A stretch of 64,000 nucleotides of DNA from SG8-4 sp964598225 (GCA_964598225.1 CAZRBG010000024.1:10160-74159); one strand, 5' to 3'. Shown: positions 1 through 10,637, numbered from the stretch's first letter. Numbers and translations are program-made. Notes: generated from the letters alone by a model not told the origin.

Positions 1-2145
1 TTCAGGCAGGCCGTCGAGGTTTGGCAATCGGTGATTGAGCGATATCCTCGAAGCCGCGTGCGGTTCGAAGCTCACGTGCGGCTGGGCAATTACTTCCTCG
101 AACGCGAGCGCGCCTATGATCGCGCGAGGGTCCGGTTCAACTCGGTCATCACCGAAGACAATCCCGACGAGCAGCAAAAGGCTGATGCGACGCTGAAGAT
201 GGGAATCTGTTTCTACGAGGCGGGGAATTTCGGCAAATCGTTCCAGGTTCTGCGCGACGTGATCGCGAAGTATCCCGTCAGCGAGCAAGTCAATCAGGCG
301 TATTATTACATCGGGCTGGGCCATTTCCAGTTGGGGCATTACCACCGTGCGATTGATGCCCTGGAAAAAGTCGGTACTGCGCTCAGCGAGGGAGAAGGAA
401 AGGTCGAGAAGGTCGAAGCGGGCAAACACTTGTATGTCAAGATTGACGATGCCGATCTGGCCGCTCTGGAGCCGGGGCATGAGATTCGCGTTCGCTGCAC
501 GGTTGCCGGCGGAGACGCCGAGACGGTCAGTTGTTTTTGCGTAGGCCGAAACGTTCGGTTAGCGCTGGGCACGATTCCGACGCGCCTGGGCAGACCGGTC
601 CCCGGCAACGGACAGCTCGAGGTAAAGGGTGACGATAAAGTCACCGTCACGTACATCGACCGGCAGACGGCAGACAAAAATTTCGATCAGGACGTCATTT
701 GTGAAGTGACGGTCGTGGGCGATGCGGTTGTGCGTATTACCGATGGAGCATACGCGAGCACGCTGCACGGCGTCGTGCTGGGAAAGCCTGTGAATATAGA
801 GGTCAGCGACCCCGACCTTGATGTGACGGACGGCAGTGACAAAATAAACGCTCTGGTCGAAGTGTTTCGCGCTAAAACAGATGAAGAACTGGAAGCCGAA
901 ACTCCCGCCGCTGGATCAAAGGGGGAAAAAGGCACAACGGCGGAACAACAAAACGGGCCCCAAATAGATCGCTTTAGACTGATAGACCGCCTAACGATCA
1001 AGTTAATCGAAGCGAAAACGGAACGTCGGATTCCTGTGATCGCCGCGCGAGAAGATGACAAAGCAACGATAACCGATCAGGCTAACCAAAACAAATCAGC
1101 GGAAACCGAAGATGACCCGGTCCACACCGGTGTATTTCGCGCCAAGGCGCCGCTTGTAAAATCACAAGAAGTTGATCAGCAGGACGCTTTACTACAGGCG
1201 AGGCCGGGCGATACCATTCGAGTTACTTACGAAGACCGGCGTCACAGCGGTGAAGGCGTCAGGAATGTACAGGCCCGGGCACGTTCGATCGAGGGCAGCC
1301 TCGGCGGTGTACATGTGACGAAATCACAGATTTCGGATCAGGAGCTTCGCATCAGAACCAAACTCAAGACGGCCGACGCCCTGACGAACATCGGAAACCG
1401 CTACAAGGAGTTCGGCCTGAAGGAAAACGCCGACGCCAAGTACGAACAGGCTTTGCAGGTTTGTGAGGCAATAGTCACAGAAGCGAGAAGGCTCGGCGGC
1501 AGTCTGCTGGAAGAGACCTACGTGCAGCTCTGGCAAACTTATTTCGAGATGGACAATCTGTCTCTGGCAGCAGCAATGGCCCAGCGGCTGCAGCGTGAAT
1601 TTCCCACCAGTGGATTTGTGGACGATGCTCTACTCCGGTTGGCACAGGTGGCTCGCAAATCCGGCGATTACCGCCGGGCGATCGGCATCTATAATCGGCT
1701 TGCAAATATGGAGGCGAGTCAGTTCCGAGGCGAAGCCCAGTTCGGAATCGCCGGCTGCTATGAATTAATGGCCGACGAAGCAGAGGCGAACGAAAAAAAC
1801 GCCACCGAGCTGCGTGACCGGGCTTTCCAGGAATACAAGAAAGTATTGGACAACTTCCCGGAAAGCGGGCGCGTCGGCGAAGCCGTCTCGAAGATGGCCG
1901 CATACTATTACCAACAGAAGGATTACTCCCGAGCGATCGACACGTTCGAGACCGTACTGACGAATTATCCCGATGCCAAATTCATTGACGTGATCCTGTT
2001 CAACTACGGACGCTGCCTGTATCGAATGGAGCGAAAGTCCGAAGCGCGACGGCGATTCGAGCAGCTACTCGCAGATTATCCTGAAAGCGAACTGGCCGCA
2101 GACGTCAAAAAGATTTCCGAAACATTAGCGGACGCCGGCTTCTAA
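1..2145 (+). CDS. TPR / Ig-like repeat envelope protein (5' partial)
   Basis: The frame is open from the first base of the window, so the N-terminus lies upstream; the GTG at 31 is only an internal codon. The visible part begins with TPR-like helices (about residues 1-110). A beta-rich middle part follows, with the motifs DPDLDVTDGSD, HTGVF and GDTIRVTYED; these are typical of Ig-like modules in large bacterial surface proteins. Further TPR units run to the end (about residues 440-700). The same Ig-like module recurs in the next gene, 36 bases downstream, so the two probably work together in the envelope. Specific function is not recognisable. TPR scaffolding of a protein complex is inferred from the fold only. 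Confidence 0.8.
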   Translation, partial: FRQAVEVWQSVIERYPRSRVRFEAHVRLGNYFLERERAYDRARVRFNSVITEDNPDEQQKADATLKMGICFYEAGNFGKSFQVLRDVIAKYPVSEQVNQAYYYIGLGHFQLGHYHRAIDALEKVGTALSEGEGKVEKVEAGKHLYVKIDDADLAALEPGHEIRVRCTVAGGDAETVSCFCVGRNVRLALGTIPTRLGRPVPGNGQLEVKGDDKVTVTYIDRQTADKNFDQDVICEVTVVGDAVVRITDGAYASTLHGVVLGKPVNIEVSDPDLDVTDGSDKINALVEVFRAKTDEELEAETPAAGSKGEKGTTAEQQNGPQIDRFRLIDRLTIKLIEAKTERRIPVIAAREDDKATITDQANQNKSAETEDDPVHTGVFRAKAPLVKSQEVDQQDALLQARPGDTIRVTYEDRRHSGEGVRNVQARARSIEGSLGGVHVTKSQISDQELRIRTKLKTADALTNIGNRYKEFGLKENADAKYEQALQVCEAIVTEARRLGGSLLEETYVQLWQTYFEMDNLSLAAAMAQRLQREFPTSGFVDDALLRLAQVARKSGDYRRAIGIYNRLANMEASQFRGEAQFGIAGCYELMADEAEANEKNATELRDRAFQEYKKVLDNFPESGRVGEAVSKMAAYYYQQKDYSRAIDTFETVLTNYPDAKFIDVILFNYGRCLYRMERKSEARRRFEQLLADYPESELAADVKKISETLADAGF

Positions 2146-2181
2146 GAAGCTGGATCGCACGTTTTGCAGAGACCCTAAGCT

Positions 2182-5100
2182 ATGACAAAACTATTTCATC
2201 CTTCGTTTCTGTCGCTATTCTTACTTTTAGCTTCATTCGTAAACGCAGGGTGGGGCTTGCCCCACCATTACATCTCGGTGGGGCAACTCGTTCGGCTTCG
2301 CTCAGGGCAGGTCCCGCCCTACCTCCTGCTGAGTTCGATTGCCTCTGCAGAATCGACAACCACCGACGATGTCAACCGTGAGGCTACCAGGCTGGAGGCC
2401 GAGCTTGGAAAATATAAAGCTACGTCAGCACGCGCTGCCGATCCGATGGCAGCTTTAGTAGATTTGTACTACGAAAACGGCCGGGTGTTCGGACTTGTCC
2501 GGGTCGCACAGAAGTTCGTCGCCTCCCGTCCGGCGGACAGCCGGCACAAAGATATAATGCTAAAATTGATCGACGGCCTGCAGGTGGCGTCGCGAAATGA
2601 AGATTTTATCGCGGCATGTCGCCAGTTTCTGGATCGATACCCGTCGGCGCCGCAGTGTGCGGCGATTGAAGTTCGGCTGGCCCGAACGCTGCATCTGGGC
2701 AAGGATCGAGTTGCCGCCGCCGATGCGTACCGGGCGATCTGGCGTCGCCAGCCGATGACTGAGGCGGGCCGAAACGCGGGAGTGACCGCCTGTGAGTTAT
2801 ATGCGGCTGCCGGGGGTAAAAACGTCACAACCGCCGCCGAACTGGCCGGAGAAATGTTCGACCGCGTTAAAGGGGACGAATTCAGAAAGCACGTGGGCTT
2901 ATGGGCGTTCGAGCAGTGGCGACGGGTCGGCCAGTGGACCAAGAGCAATGTCATCGGCAACGCTATCCTCAAGCAAAAGCTGGTCGGAATGGACTCATCT
3001 GTAAACAAAGAAGCCCTCTGGCGGCTCAACCGGGACATGGCGGACAACTACCAGCGGCAGAAGCAGTACGCCAATGCAGTGCTCAGCCTGGAAAGATGCC
3101 GCAAGATCCGTGATGACGATCCCGGTGTCCATTATCGGTTGATAGAGCGGATGTTTAACGCCGGCGCCGAGCCGAACGAAATGAAGCCGGTCATCGACGA
3201 ATACGTGCGAAAGTACCCCGGCCGCGAGGACAAATACACGAGACAAATCCTGCTGGCTCAGTCGTATCTCAGGAATGAAGGGAAGGCAAAAGGCCTCGAC
3301 CTGCTCGAGAAGCTGCTTGCTTTCGAGGCTCGTTACCACAACAGCGCCTCTGTATTCGTTCGCACTAACGGCACGCAGCCGGCTCAACTCGCCGAGACGG
3401 AACGAGTGCTTCTCAGCGCGATCGAAAAAAATGAAAAAGACGCGTGGTATCTGCGCTATGTGCTCGGCTTCGAGTTGTATCGCGACCGTATGAAAAATCC
3501 CGGCAAAGCCCGCCGGGTATTGAGGGAGTATATTTCTCAGTCGCCGGTTGATAACAGCCATTCTCGAAATGTTATCTCCTGGCTGTTGAACAACGCTGCC
3601 AATGAAGATAAGTTTCGTTCCGACGTTGCGCTTATTATCGAAGCTCGCAAAGAGAACATTCACATGGATGATTTTCGCGGCTATCTCGGCGAGTGGGCTA
3701 AACAGGCCAGGCGCAAGGCCAAAAAGTCCTCCGAGAAGCGCCAAAGAGCAGTTTACGTCGTGAAAGAGCTGGCCCGGGCCAACGAAGATCCGATAGTCAG
3801 TTTCTGGCTGAAGTTTCTCGGCAACCGCCGGGGCAGGCCGGACGTGAGCGTGCAGCAAGAATTACTTGCTCCGGCAATATTCGACCAACTAAACGACGCG
3901 ACGGCCCGGAAGCTTCTGCGAGAACTGGCCGGTTACTATCGCAGCCGGTCGCACAATCAAAGATCGAAGTCGGTTCCGTTCTATGCCCGGCTCGTCGAGC
4001 GTTTCCCAAAAGAATTCTCCGCCGCCGTTGATTATCTGCGCGGCGCGACCGATTACGGCTCGGCAAAAGACGCCGCGAAGGCGGCACGGCACGTTCTGAC
4101 CTTCGAGCCCGACAATCAGGGATATGCCGATCTATGGCGCCGGCTTCTGGTCGCCGCCGACAAGGCTAAGGACGACGCACTGGCGGAAAAAGCCTATTCC
4201 TGGATTGTGCGGTCCCGGCGGCAGTCCGGGCTTGATCCGGGTTACGCCGCGGGTATCGGTGATATTCTGGCCCGGCGCGGGATGGAAAAGCAGGCCGTTG
4301 ACTACTGGACCGTATACTGCTCTTACGACCGGACACATTCGGAATCGCGTGAGTGCGCCAGACGGCTGATGACCAAAATGGAAACCTCCGACGAGCGGAT
4401 ATCGTTCCTGCAGGAAATGTTCGAGTACGACACTGATTACTATGGCCGCTACGCCCTTTGGCTTGGTCGGGAATATTATGCCCTGGGAGATTTCGACGGT
4501 TTCGAGAAGATAATGCGAAAAGCCCTTACCCGCCGGGGCCGGCGTCCCTTCCGCGACTGGGATATGTCCGCGCGGGACCTCTACGATCTGGTGGCCAACT
4601 GCCGCGACCGCAAAGATATTTCAGATGAGAACAAACGGCGAGTATTTTCAGTTGCCCGGGATATGAAGCTCGACTGGGCTTCCTCAGTCGGATCCTTGGC
4701 ATTGCTTGAGATGACGCATCGAGATGCGAAGCCGCCGATTGAGCGTCTGCTCGATTACCAGGCCACGACTCGTATTCTGTCGGACGGCTCGTGGCGATGG
4801 GACCGTTTGATGACCTACGCTCAGGCTCTGCTGACAGAAGACGATCACATGGCCGCAGCAACGCTAATCACCGGAATGCTCGCCAATATCGACAATGTAG
4901 ACGCAAGACGAAAGTCCGAAGGCCGCCAACTCGTAGCGGAGAGTTACTCGCGAATCGGGGACGTTGGCTTAACGATTGACGAAAGCAGCCCCGTCGGGCC
5001 TTTACTTCACGCCGCACTATATTTGAGATTGGGTGACGAAGCACAGGCTTTGGAAACGTATCAGGCGAACAGCAACCTCTTTGACAAACACCGCGACGAG

Positions 5101-8100
5101 GTGCCCATCGACTTGCTGACGTTTGTCTGCGAGAGCTACGTCGCCGCCGGCGGTGACGAAAATCACGAGCGTGCCGAAGGGATCCTTCGCGACTGGATCG
5201 TCAAGAACAGCGAATCCGAGCAGTTCGGCGACGACGCCAAAGCCGAAATCCAGCTCTTGCTGGCGAAGAACTTTTCCAAAGCCCGGCGCTACGACCTTGC
5301 CCGCAGCGAGTACACCACGGTCATTAACAGATATCCCGATACGGCTCAGGCGTTGGAAGCGGAGTTCGGCGTCGGCGAGACGTTCATGGCCCAGAAGGTA
5401 TACGATCAGGCGGAGCTTATTTTCGAGGAGCTCGCGAACCGTCGTGAGGCCGATGTCGTCGTAAGGGCGGAGTTCCTTCGCGGCGTGCTTGCATATCGTC
5501 GCGGCGAGAGGGACGAGGCTCGCGATATTTTCCGAACGGTTCTCGAAAGAGTTCCGGATGTCGACCTGGCCAACCAGGCGCTGTTTCATCTGGCCGAGGT
5601 CTATGGTGACCAGGAGAGATACATCGACCAGTTGAACCTTTTGCGGACAGTCGGGCGTCTGGGCCGGCGCAGCAAGCGGTGGCACGCCCCCGGGGTCGCA
5701 TTGTCGATCGTCGTGCAGGACAGCGATCTCGGCATCAGCCGTGGGCACAGCAGGATACCCGTAATCGTGACGACTGAACCGGGAGGCGATTCGGAAATGA
5801 TCTATTTGGTCAGCGGCGGTGCGGGCAAGGGGCTTTTCCGCGCAGATCTCGAAACGCAGCTCGGCCGCGTTAAGCAAAACGACAGAGTGCTCCAGCTCAG
5901 CGGTCGAGACGCGGTTCGATGTGACTATCCGGAGCAGTTTAAACAAGAATTTCGCCGCGTGCCGCTGTCGGACGTCGATATTCGCGTAGCGTCCGATGCT
6001 GACTTCAAAGTGGCCGGCAGCAAAATCGTCGATGAAGAGGACGAGGACTTCAGTCAACAGCTTGAGCGCGAAGAAAGTGCCGAGCAGGAGGAGCTCCGCG
6101 TTTCGCAGTTGCGCCCCGCCAATCAGGTTAAGCCGGGCAATCTAATCTATATGCGGGTCAAAGACGTAGACCGTGATCTGTCGGATGAGCTCGATCAGGT
6201 AGTAGTCAAGCTGGCCGCCGAAAGCGGCGACGAGGTGCAGGTGTCGCTGATCGAGACCGGGCCGCACGACGGCGTTTTCGAGGGGACCGCCCGAACCGAT
6301 GAGCTGCCTGCCGGTGCGCTTGCGACAGACGCGGCGATCGAGTACGGTCCGCTTAGGGCGATTGATCGCGATCCGAACACGTACTGGCTCAGCGAGCCGG
6401 ATGGTGTTACCCCGAAAACACTCACCGTCGATATGAAAGAGCTAAACCGAGTCTCCCGAATGAGGATTTCGACCCCCTCTGCCGAACGAAATGCCCCGGT
6501 TCGCGGCGAAATATACGGGAGCAACGACGGGCGATTCTGGTTTCGGCTTGCGAGCAACCCGGCGCGTCCGGCGGCGGAGCCGGTAGCCGGCGAGTATGGA
6601 CAGATGACCCGACGGGTCTATTCCGGCTACTATGCAAGATACAGAAAATGGGACCAGGTAGTTGCTCTGAGCAAGAATACCCAGCCAATCGACGAAGCCG
6701 GGACCAACGAACTGAGATGGCAGCGACCGCAAGCCGACGAGAAGTCGAAACGCCCTTTTGCTGTTATCTGGCACGGCAAGCTCGTGCAGCAGCGCGACGG
6801 GGCGGCCAGGATTGCCGTCCAGGGAGAACTGACCGCGGTCACCATGGACGGCAGACTGGAACTGGACATTGGTCCGGGGAATAGGTCCGTTGACGTCTGG
6901 CTGGAGCGGGGCGCGCACGATCTGACTGTTTTTTGCGCCGAATCACGCGATTCCAAACGGGTCGGAGCAACTTTCGCCCGGGCGAGCCGGGATGCCGCTG
7001 AGGTAGTTATGATGCCGTTTAGAGCATCCGATTTCGATTTGCAACAGTCATTTGCACAACCGGCGAAGGCGCGCGAGCCGGTGGAGGCCGATTTCGGCGA
7101 TACGCATTGGACCCTGCAGATTCCGCCGCAGGAGCTTCGCTACGTCAGACTCGTTGTCGAAGAATACATCGGCGAGGCGGTCGCTGTCAACAATTTCGAG
7201 ATTGGTGGCGGAACGCCCGACGAGATATACATCCCGACCGATGCCGATGTGCTTTCGCTTGCGACGAACGGCATCCTCGAAATCGCCGGCGGCGACATCG
7301 TCACCGCCAGCTACACCGACGAGTTCACTCAGCGCGAATCGGCCGCCGGCCGATTGCTGACAGCCGAGCTGACCGCGACCTATTTCAATGCCGACGTTGT
7401 GCCGATTGCGTACGATTTCGTCAGGCAGCGTAACGGAGCGGTTACCGAGATAAGAAAGCAGTTGATGCGAGTCGAGCCGGGCGAGAGGATCATCGCGGAG
7501 ATAACAGACTACGACCGGGATGAAACGACTAAGCGAGACACCGTTCAATTCGAAGTTTCGGTAAACGACGGCGAGCCTCTCAACCTGACGGCGACCGAAA
7601 CAGAAGAGTATTCCGGCACATTCACAAAGGAGATAGACACCGCCGCCGACGCGGATCCCAACCGACTTACCGTCAAACGCGGCGACCGCATTTATCTACG
7701 GTACCACGATTCGCAGAACACGTTCCCGGGCCACGGCGTTCGGCGTGAAGCAATTGTATACGTTAATACTCCCACCGAAGGTCAAATCCGCATCCTCGAG
7801 AGCCGATTCATTCCCGCCGATCCGGAGAAGAAAACAAAGCCGCAATTCATTTACGAGATTCCCGCCGAGGATTCGGATGTAAGCGGCATTGCCGTGGAGG
7901 CCCCGCTTACGGTCGAAGTGATCGATCCCGACGCCGCCACAGACAGTAGAAGCGAGGTCATCGTCAAGCTTGAGACGACGGACGGAGACATTCTCGACGT
8001 TGCATGTGTTGTTTCCGCCGCGTTGGATGAGAGCATTCCAACGACGACCGGCGTTTCTGGCGATCTGGTTGCTCTGGAAAAGGGGCGCTTTATCGGCCAG

Positions 8101-9564
8101 GTTGTCATGCAGCTCGGCGGCAAGGACAGTCCGGATCTCATCCCGATAACTGCTGGTACGCCGCGAAACCTGGTCGGAGGCCCGAAGATCGACGATGAGT
8201 CCGAGTCCGAACCGGACCAAAAGCTGGAGACCCGCGTTTTGAACGCGACAGGCCGGGACCGGATTACCGCTACGTATTCCGACGAATTCCGTCCCGATGC
8301 CAACGCTGTCGATCTGGCCGCTCGTGCAAGGATCGTTGCAAACGGGCAACTGATGGTTACCGACCGCGATTATCGACAGCGCGTTGACGAACTGCACGTC
8401 GGCGAAAAACTCTTTCTGCTGGTTGCCGACGCCGACCGGGACAGCTCGGATCGGCGTGATTCAGTGACGGTCGAGATTGCCTCGGAAACGGGAGAGAAAG
8501 AAGTCGTGCCGCTGATAGAAACGCTTGCTCACAGCGGCGTATTCACCGGGTCGCTCGCTCTCGAAGCAGCGCGGAAACCGACCCCCGGCAATCTGAAAAT
8601 CGACGAACCACAACTCGAATGTTACTTTGGCGATATGCTCCACCTTAAATACGTCGATACCGCCGCCGGAACCGAATCGGGCCAATTGGAATTATCGAAG
8701 GCGGTTCCGGTCGTTGTCGGCACCGACGGCGTGGTCACCGCCTTCAGCAAAACTTTCGATGACGAAGAGCTGGCGGTGGAGACAAGGTTCCGGATAGCTG
8801 AGAGCTATTTCGAGCTGTTCAAAAGTCATAAAGACCTGCAAAGAACCCAGGAGCAGGCGAGCGACCTCGAAGCGGGTCGGCGCGTCCTGCACGAGATTAT
8901 GAAAGACTATCCCGAACCCAAATACGTTCCGCGAACGGCTTATCTGCTGGGTCAGTTTGCCCAGGAACTTGAGCACTGGGATGAAGCAGTCGAGTCGTAT
9001 GAGATGATCACCAGGCGGTTTCCGGAGCATCCGCTGGCCTCCGACGCTCAGTACAAGCTGGCTCAGACTTATGAGGAATCGGGCGACTTCGATATGGCGC
9101 TCGAGGCCTACGTGACACTGGCGGCGACCTATCCGAAAAGTCCGCTCATTCCCAATGTGATGATTCGTATCTGTGACCATTTCTACAAGAAAGAGAATTA
9201 CGAAGTAGCCGCACAGGTCGGCGCCAAATTCCTCGAAAAGTATGAGGCTCACCAGTACGCACCGCGTCTGGCGTTCCGCCAGGGGCAATGCTACTATAAG
9301 TCCGAGAAGTACGCCGAGGCGGCCGAAGCGTTCGATGAGTTCGCCAAACGGTTCCCGGACGATCGTCTCGGAGCCGATGCCTTGTTCTGGGCTGGCGAAA
9401 GCTACCGAATGGCAAGAAAGAGTACCGACGCATTCCAGCGATATAACCGATGTCGATGGGACTTTCCCGCCAGCGAAGCGGCAAAGTATGCACGGGGCAG
9501 GTTAGCACTGCCGGAGATGCTAAGGCAATTCGAGCAGGAAGCCCAGCGGTTGCAGAACGAGTAA
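2182..9564 (+). CDS. Giant secreted TPR / Ig-like / F5-8C protein
   Basis: A 2460-residue protein. The N-terminus is a hydrophobic signal-like stretch that is interrupted in frame by repeat DNA (see 2245-2330). Residues about 60-1170 are TPR-type helical repeats. From about 1170 come Ig-like modules carrying ETG/ETL..SGVF and GDxxxLxYxD motifs. A discoidin-like (F5/8 type C) segment with AIDRDPNTYW lies near 1390. More beta modules follow to about 2190, and a C-terminal TPR block to the end. The mix of protein- and ligand-binding folds suggests a periplasmic or surface scaffold. It is followed by ExbB/ExbD-type motor genes on the same strand, which suggests an energised envelope complex; that link is inference. 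The exact start is uncertain because no strong Shine-Dalgarno sequence precedes the ATG at 2182. Confidence 0.8.
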   Translation: MTKLFHPSFLSLFLLLASFVNAGWGLPHHYISVGQLVRLRSGQVPPYLLLSSIASAESTTTDDVNREATRLEAELGKYKATSARAADPMAALVDLYYENGRVFGLVRVAQKFVASRPADSRHKDIMLKLIDGLQVASRNEDFIAACRQFLDRYPSAPQCAAIEVRLARTLHLGKDRVAAADAYRAIWRRQPMTEAGRNAGVTACELYAAAGGKNVTTAAELAGEMFDRVKGDEFRKHVGLWAFEQWRRVGQWTKSNVIGNAILKQKLVGMDSSVNKEALWRLNRDMADNYQRQKQYANAVLSLERCRKIRDDDPGVHYRLIERMFNAGAEPNEMKPVIDEYVRKYPGREDKYTRQILLAQSYLRNEGKAKGLDLLEKLLAFEARYHNSASVFVRTNGTQPAQLAETERVLLSAIEKNEKDAWYLRYVLGFELYRDRMKNPGKARRVLREYISQSPVDNSHSRNVISWLLNNAANEDKFRSDVALIIEARKENIHMDDFRGYLGEWAKQARRKAKKSSEKRQRAVYVVKELARANEDPIVSFWLKFLGNRRGRPDVSVQQELLAPAIFDQLNDATARKLLRELAGYYRSRSHNQRSKSVPFYARLVERFPKEFSAAVDYLRGATDYGSAKDAAKAARHVLTFEPDNQGYADLWRRLLVAADKAKDDALAEKAYSWIVRSRRQSGLDPGYAAGIGDILARRGMEKQAVDYWTVYCSYDRTHSESRECARRLMTKMETSDERISFLQEMFEYDTDYYGRYALWLGREYYALGDFDGFEKIMRKALTRRGRRPFRDWDMSARDLYDLVANCRDRKDISDENKRRVFSVARDMKLDWASSVGSLALLEMTHRDAKPPIERLLDYQATTRILSDGSWRWDRLMTYAQALLTEDDHMAAATLITGMLANIDNVDARRKSEGRQLVAESYSRIGDVGLTIDESSPVGPLLHAALYLRLGDEAQALETYQANSNLFDKHRDEVPIDLLTFVCESYVAAGGDENHERAEGILRDWIVKNSESEQFGDDAKAEIQLLLAKNFSKARRYDLARSEYTTVINRYPDTAQALEAEFGVGETFMAQKVYDQAELIFEELANRREADVVVRAEFLRGVLAYRRGERDEARDIFRTVLERVPDVDLANQALFHLAEVYGDQERYIDQLNLLRTVGRLGRRSKRWHAPGVALSIVVQDSDLGISRGHSRIPVIVTTEPGGDSEMIYLVSGGAGKGLFRADLETQLGRVKQNDRVLQLSGRDAVRCDYPEQFKQEFRRVPLSDVDIRVASDADFKVAGSKIVDEEDEDFSQQLEREESAEQEELRVSQLRPANQVKPGNLIYMRVKDVDRDLSDELDQVVVKLAAESGDEVQVSLIETGPHDGVFEGTARTDELPAGALATDAAIEYGPLRAIDRDPNTYWLSEPDGVTPKTLTVDMKELNRVSRMRISTPSAERNAPVRGEIYGSNDGRFWFRLASNPARPAAEPVAGEYGQMTRRVYSGYYARYRKWDQVVALSKNTQPIDEAGTNELRWQRPQADEKSKRPFAVIWHGKLVQQRDGAARIAVQGELTAVTMDGRLELDIGPGNRSVDVWLERGAHDLTVFCAESRDSKRVGATFARASRDAAEVVMMPFRASDFDLQQSFAQPAKAREPVEADFGDTHWTLQIPPQELRYVRLVVEEYIGEAVAVNNFEIGGGTPDEIYIPTDADVLSLATNGILEIAGGDIVTASYTDEFTQRESAAGRLLTAELTATYFNADVVPIAYDFVRQRNGAVTEIRKQLMRVEPGERIIAEITDYDRDETTKRDTVQFEVSVNDGEPLNLTATETEEYSGTFTKEIDTAADADPNRLTVKRGDRIYLRYHDSQNTFPGHGVRREAIVYVNTPTEGQIRILESRFIPADPEKKTKPQFIYEIPAEDSDVSGIAVEAPLTVEVIDPDAATDSRSEVIVKLETTDGDILDVACVVSAALDESIPTTTGVSGDLVALEKGRFIGQVVMQLGGKDSPDLIPITAGTPRNLVGGPKIDDESESEPDQKLETRVLNATGRDRITATYSDEFRPDANAVDLAARARIVANGQLMVTDRDYRQRVDELHVGEKLFLLVADADRDSSDRRDSVTVEIASETGEKEVVPLIETLAHSGVFTGSLALEAARKPTPGNLKIDEPQLECYFGDMLHLKYVDTAAGTESGQLELSKAVPVVVGTDGVVTAFSKTFDDEELAVETRFRIAESYFELFKSHKDLQRTQEQASDLEAGRRVLHEIMKDYPEPKYVPRTAYLLGQFAQELEHWDEAVESYEMITRRFPEHPLASDAQYKLAQTYEESGDFDMALEAYVTLAATYPKSPLIPNVMIRICDHFYKKENYEVAAQVGAKFLEKYEAHQYAPRLAFRQGQCYYKSEKYAEAAEAFDEFAKRFPDDRLGADALFWAGESYRMARKSTDAFQRYNRCRWDFPASEAAKYARGRLALPEMLRQFEQEAQRLQNE
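2245..2330. repeat. REP-like palindromes inside the signal-peptide coding region
   Basis: The palindrome GGTGGGGCTTGCCCCACC (2249-2266) is followed by a second GGTGGGGC unit and a CTCAGGGCAGG..CCCGCCCTAC unit. The same family occurs between genes at 10638, 42509 and 51887. Here it is translated in frame, adding roughly 30 residues (GWGLPHHYISVGQL and onward) between the hydrophobic core and the expected signal-peptidase region (IASAES). Confidence 0.75.
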
Positions 9565-9605
9565 GAGGAAGGAAGATGGACAATGGACGAAGCACTTAAG
9601 GCGAG

Positions 9606-9679
9606 TCCGCCAGAGGCGGATTGGCCACGCCGTCGTGTGGCGGGCATCCTGCCCGCGATTCGAGGGTGAGACGCCCTCG
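9606..9679. repeat. Cluster of four adjacent short hairpins
   Basis: In the gap before the exbB-like gene four small perfect or near-perfect hairpins stand one after another: TCCGCC..GGCGGA (9606-9620), GCCAC..GTGGC (9624-9641), GCGGGC..GCCCGC (9640-9656) and CGAGGG..CCCTCG (9661-9679). The last type recurs near 15340 and 17270-17300. It looks like a composite REP element. A transcription terminator is unlikely because no T-run follows. Confidence 0.6.
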
Positions 9680-9733
9680 ACACGTTAAGCAACTGGAATC
9701 TACTGAATTGACTGCAAATCGAGAAAACCATCT

Positions 9734-10630
9734 ATGCTGAAAGTCATAGCAATTGTATTTATCCTGGCCGGTCAGACGGTTGCCGAACCTGAATCGCCGC
9801 AGGTGCAAACTACAACGGGCCAGGAGACGGCCTCTCAACGGGCCGAGGCCGACAATGGTCAAGTCGCTCGGGAGCCCGCTCAATCCTCCGAGCATGAGGT
9901 TCATATCCTGCGTTCAGGCGCCATCGGCCTGCTTCTGAAGGGAGGCTTTTTCATGTGGCCGATTCTCATCATGGGAATCATCGCCTCAGGCGTGATCATC
10001 GAGCGGTATCGCAGCCTCAAAATGCTGACTACCGACAGCGGCCAGGTGCGAACGAAGGTGCGGGCGCTGCTGCATGCCGACAGCATCGAAAAAGCCATTA
10101 AGCTTTGCGATCAGGAAAAAGGTCCCGTTCCGGCTATTCTCACCGCCGGTCTGCGCAAGTACTTCGTGCTCAGGCGTCTCGGCTACGATCCGTCGAAGGT
10201 CGAAGAGCAGGTCGTCAAGGCGATGGACGACTACAGCAGCCATATCGTCGCCGCTCTCGAGCGACATTTGCCGATTCTTGCAACAGTTTCAAGTGTTGCT
10301 CCTATGCTCGGATTTCTCGGGACCGTACACGGAATGATCATCGCTTTTGACGACATCGTCGCGAAAATGGGCGAGACCAATATTGTCGAAGCCGCGGCGG
10401 CGGGGATCAGCGTCGCTCTGCTGACTACCTGCTTCGGGCTAATCGTCGGCATCCCCGCGTTCCTGGCGTTTAACTATTATACAAGCGTCATCAACCGGTT
10501 CGTCCTCCAGGTCGAGGAGTCGGCCACGGATTTGATCGAGACGGTCACTATGCAAATGGCATTGAGACGTAAAAGAACTCCCAGACCTCCGGCAAAACGT
10601 CCGCAACCTTCACCTGAGAAAAGTGTTTAG
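9734..10630 (+). CDS. MotA/TolQ/ExbB-family proton channel
   Basis: A 298-residue protein with a cleavable-looking signal (MLKVIAIVFILAGQTVAEPE). A low-complexity linker and three membrane spans follow, around residues 70-95 (GFFMWPILIMGIIASG), 180-205 (the region TVSSVAPMLGFLGTVHGM is typical of the family) and 225-250. Family members form the proton-conducting pentamer that, with ExbD/TolR dimers, drives envelope work. Two ExbD-like genes follow directly, so channel and rotor or peptidoglycan-binding parts are encoded together. The partner is probably one of the neighbouring TPR or DUF4159 proteins rather than TonB, since no TonB gene is present. The family assignment is firm; the energised substrate is unknown. 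Confidence 0.9.
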   Translation: MLKVIAIVFILAGQTVAEPESPQVQTTTGQETASQRAEADNGQVAREPAQSSEHEVHILRSGAIGLLLKGGFFMWPILIMGIIASGVIIERYRSLKMLTTDSGQVRTKVRALLHADSIEKAIKLCDQEKGPVPAILTAGLRKYFVLRRLGYDPSKVEEQVVKAMDDYSSHIVAALERHLPILATVSSVAPMLGFLGTVHGMIIAFDDIVAKMGETNIVEAAAAGISVALLTTCFGLIVGIPAFLAFNYYTSVINRFVLQVEESATDLIETVTMQMALRRKRTPRPPAKRPQPSPEKSV

Positions 10631-10637
10631 AGCGTTT

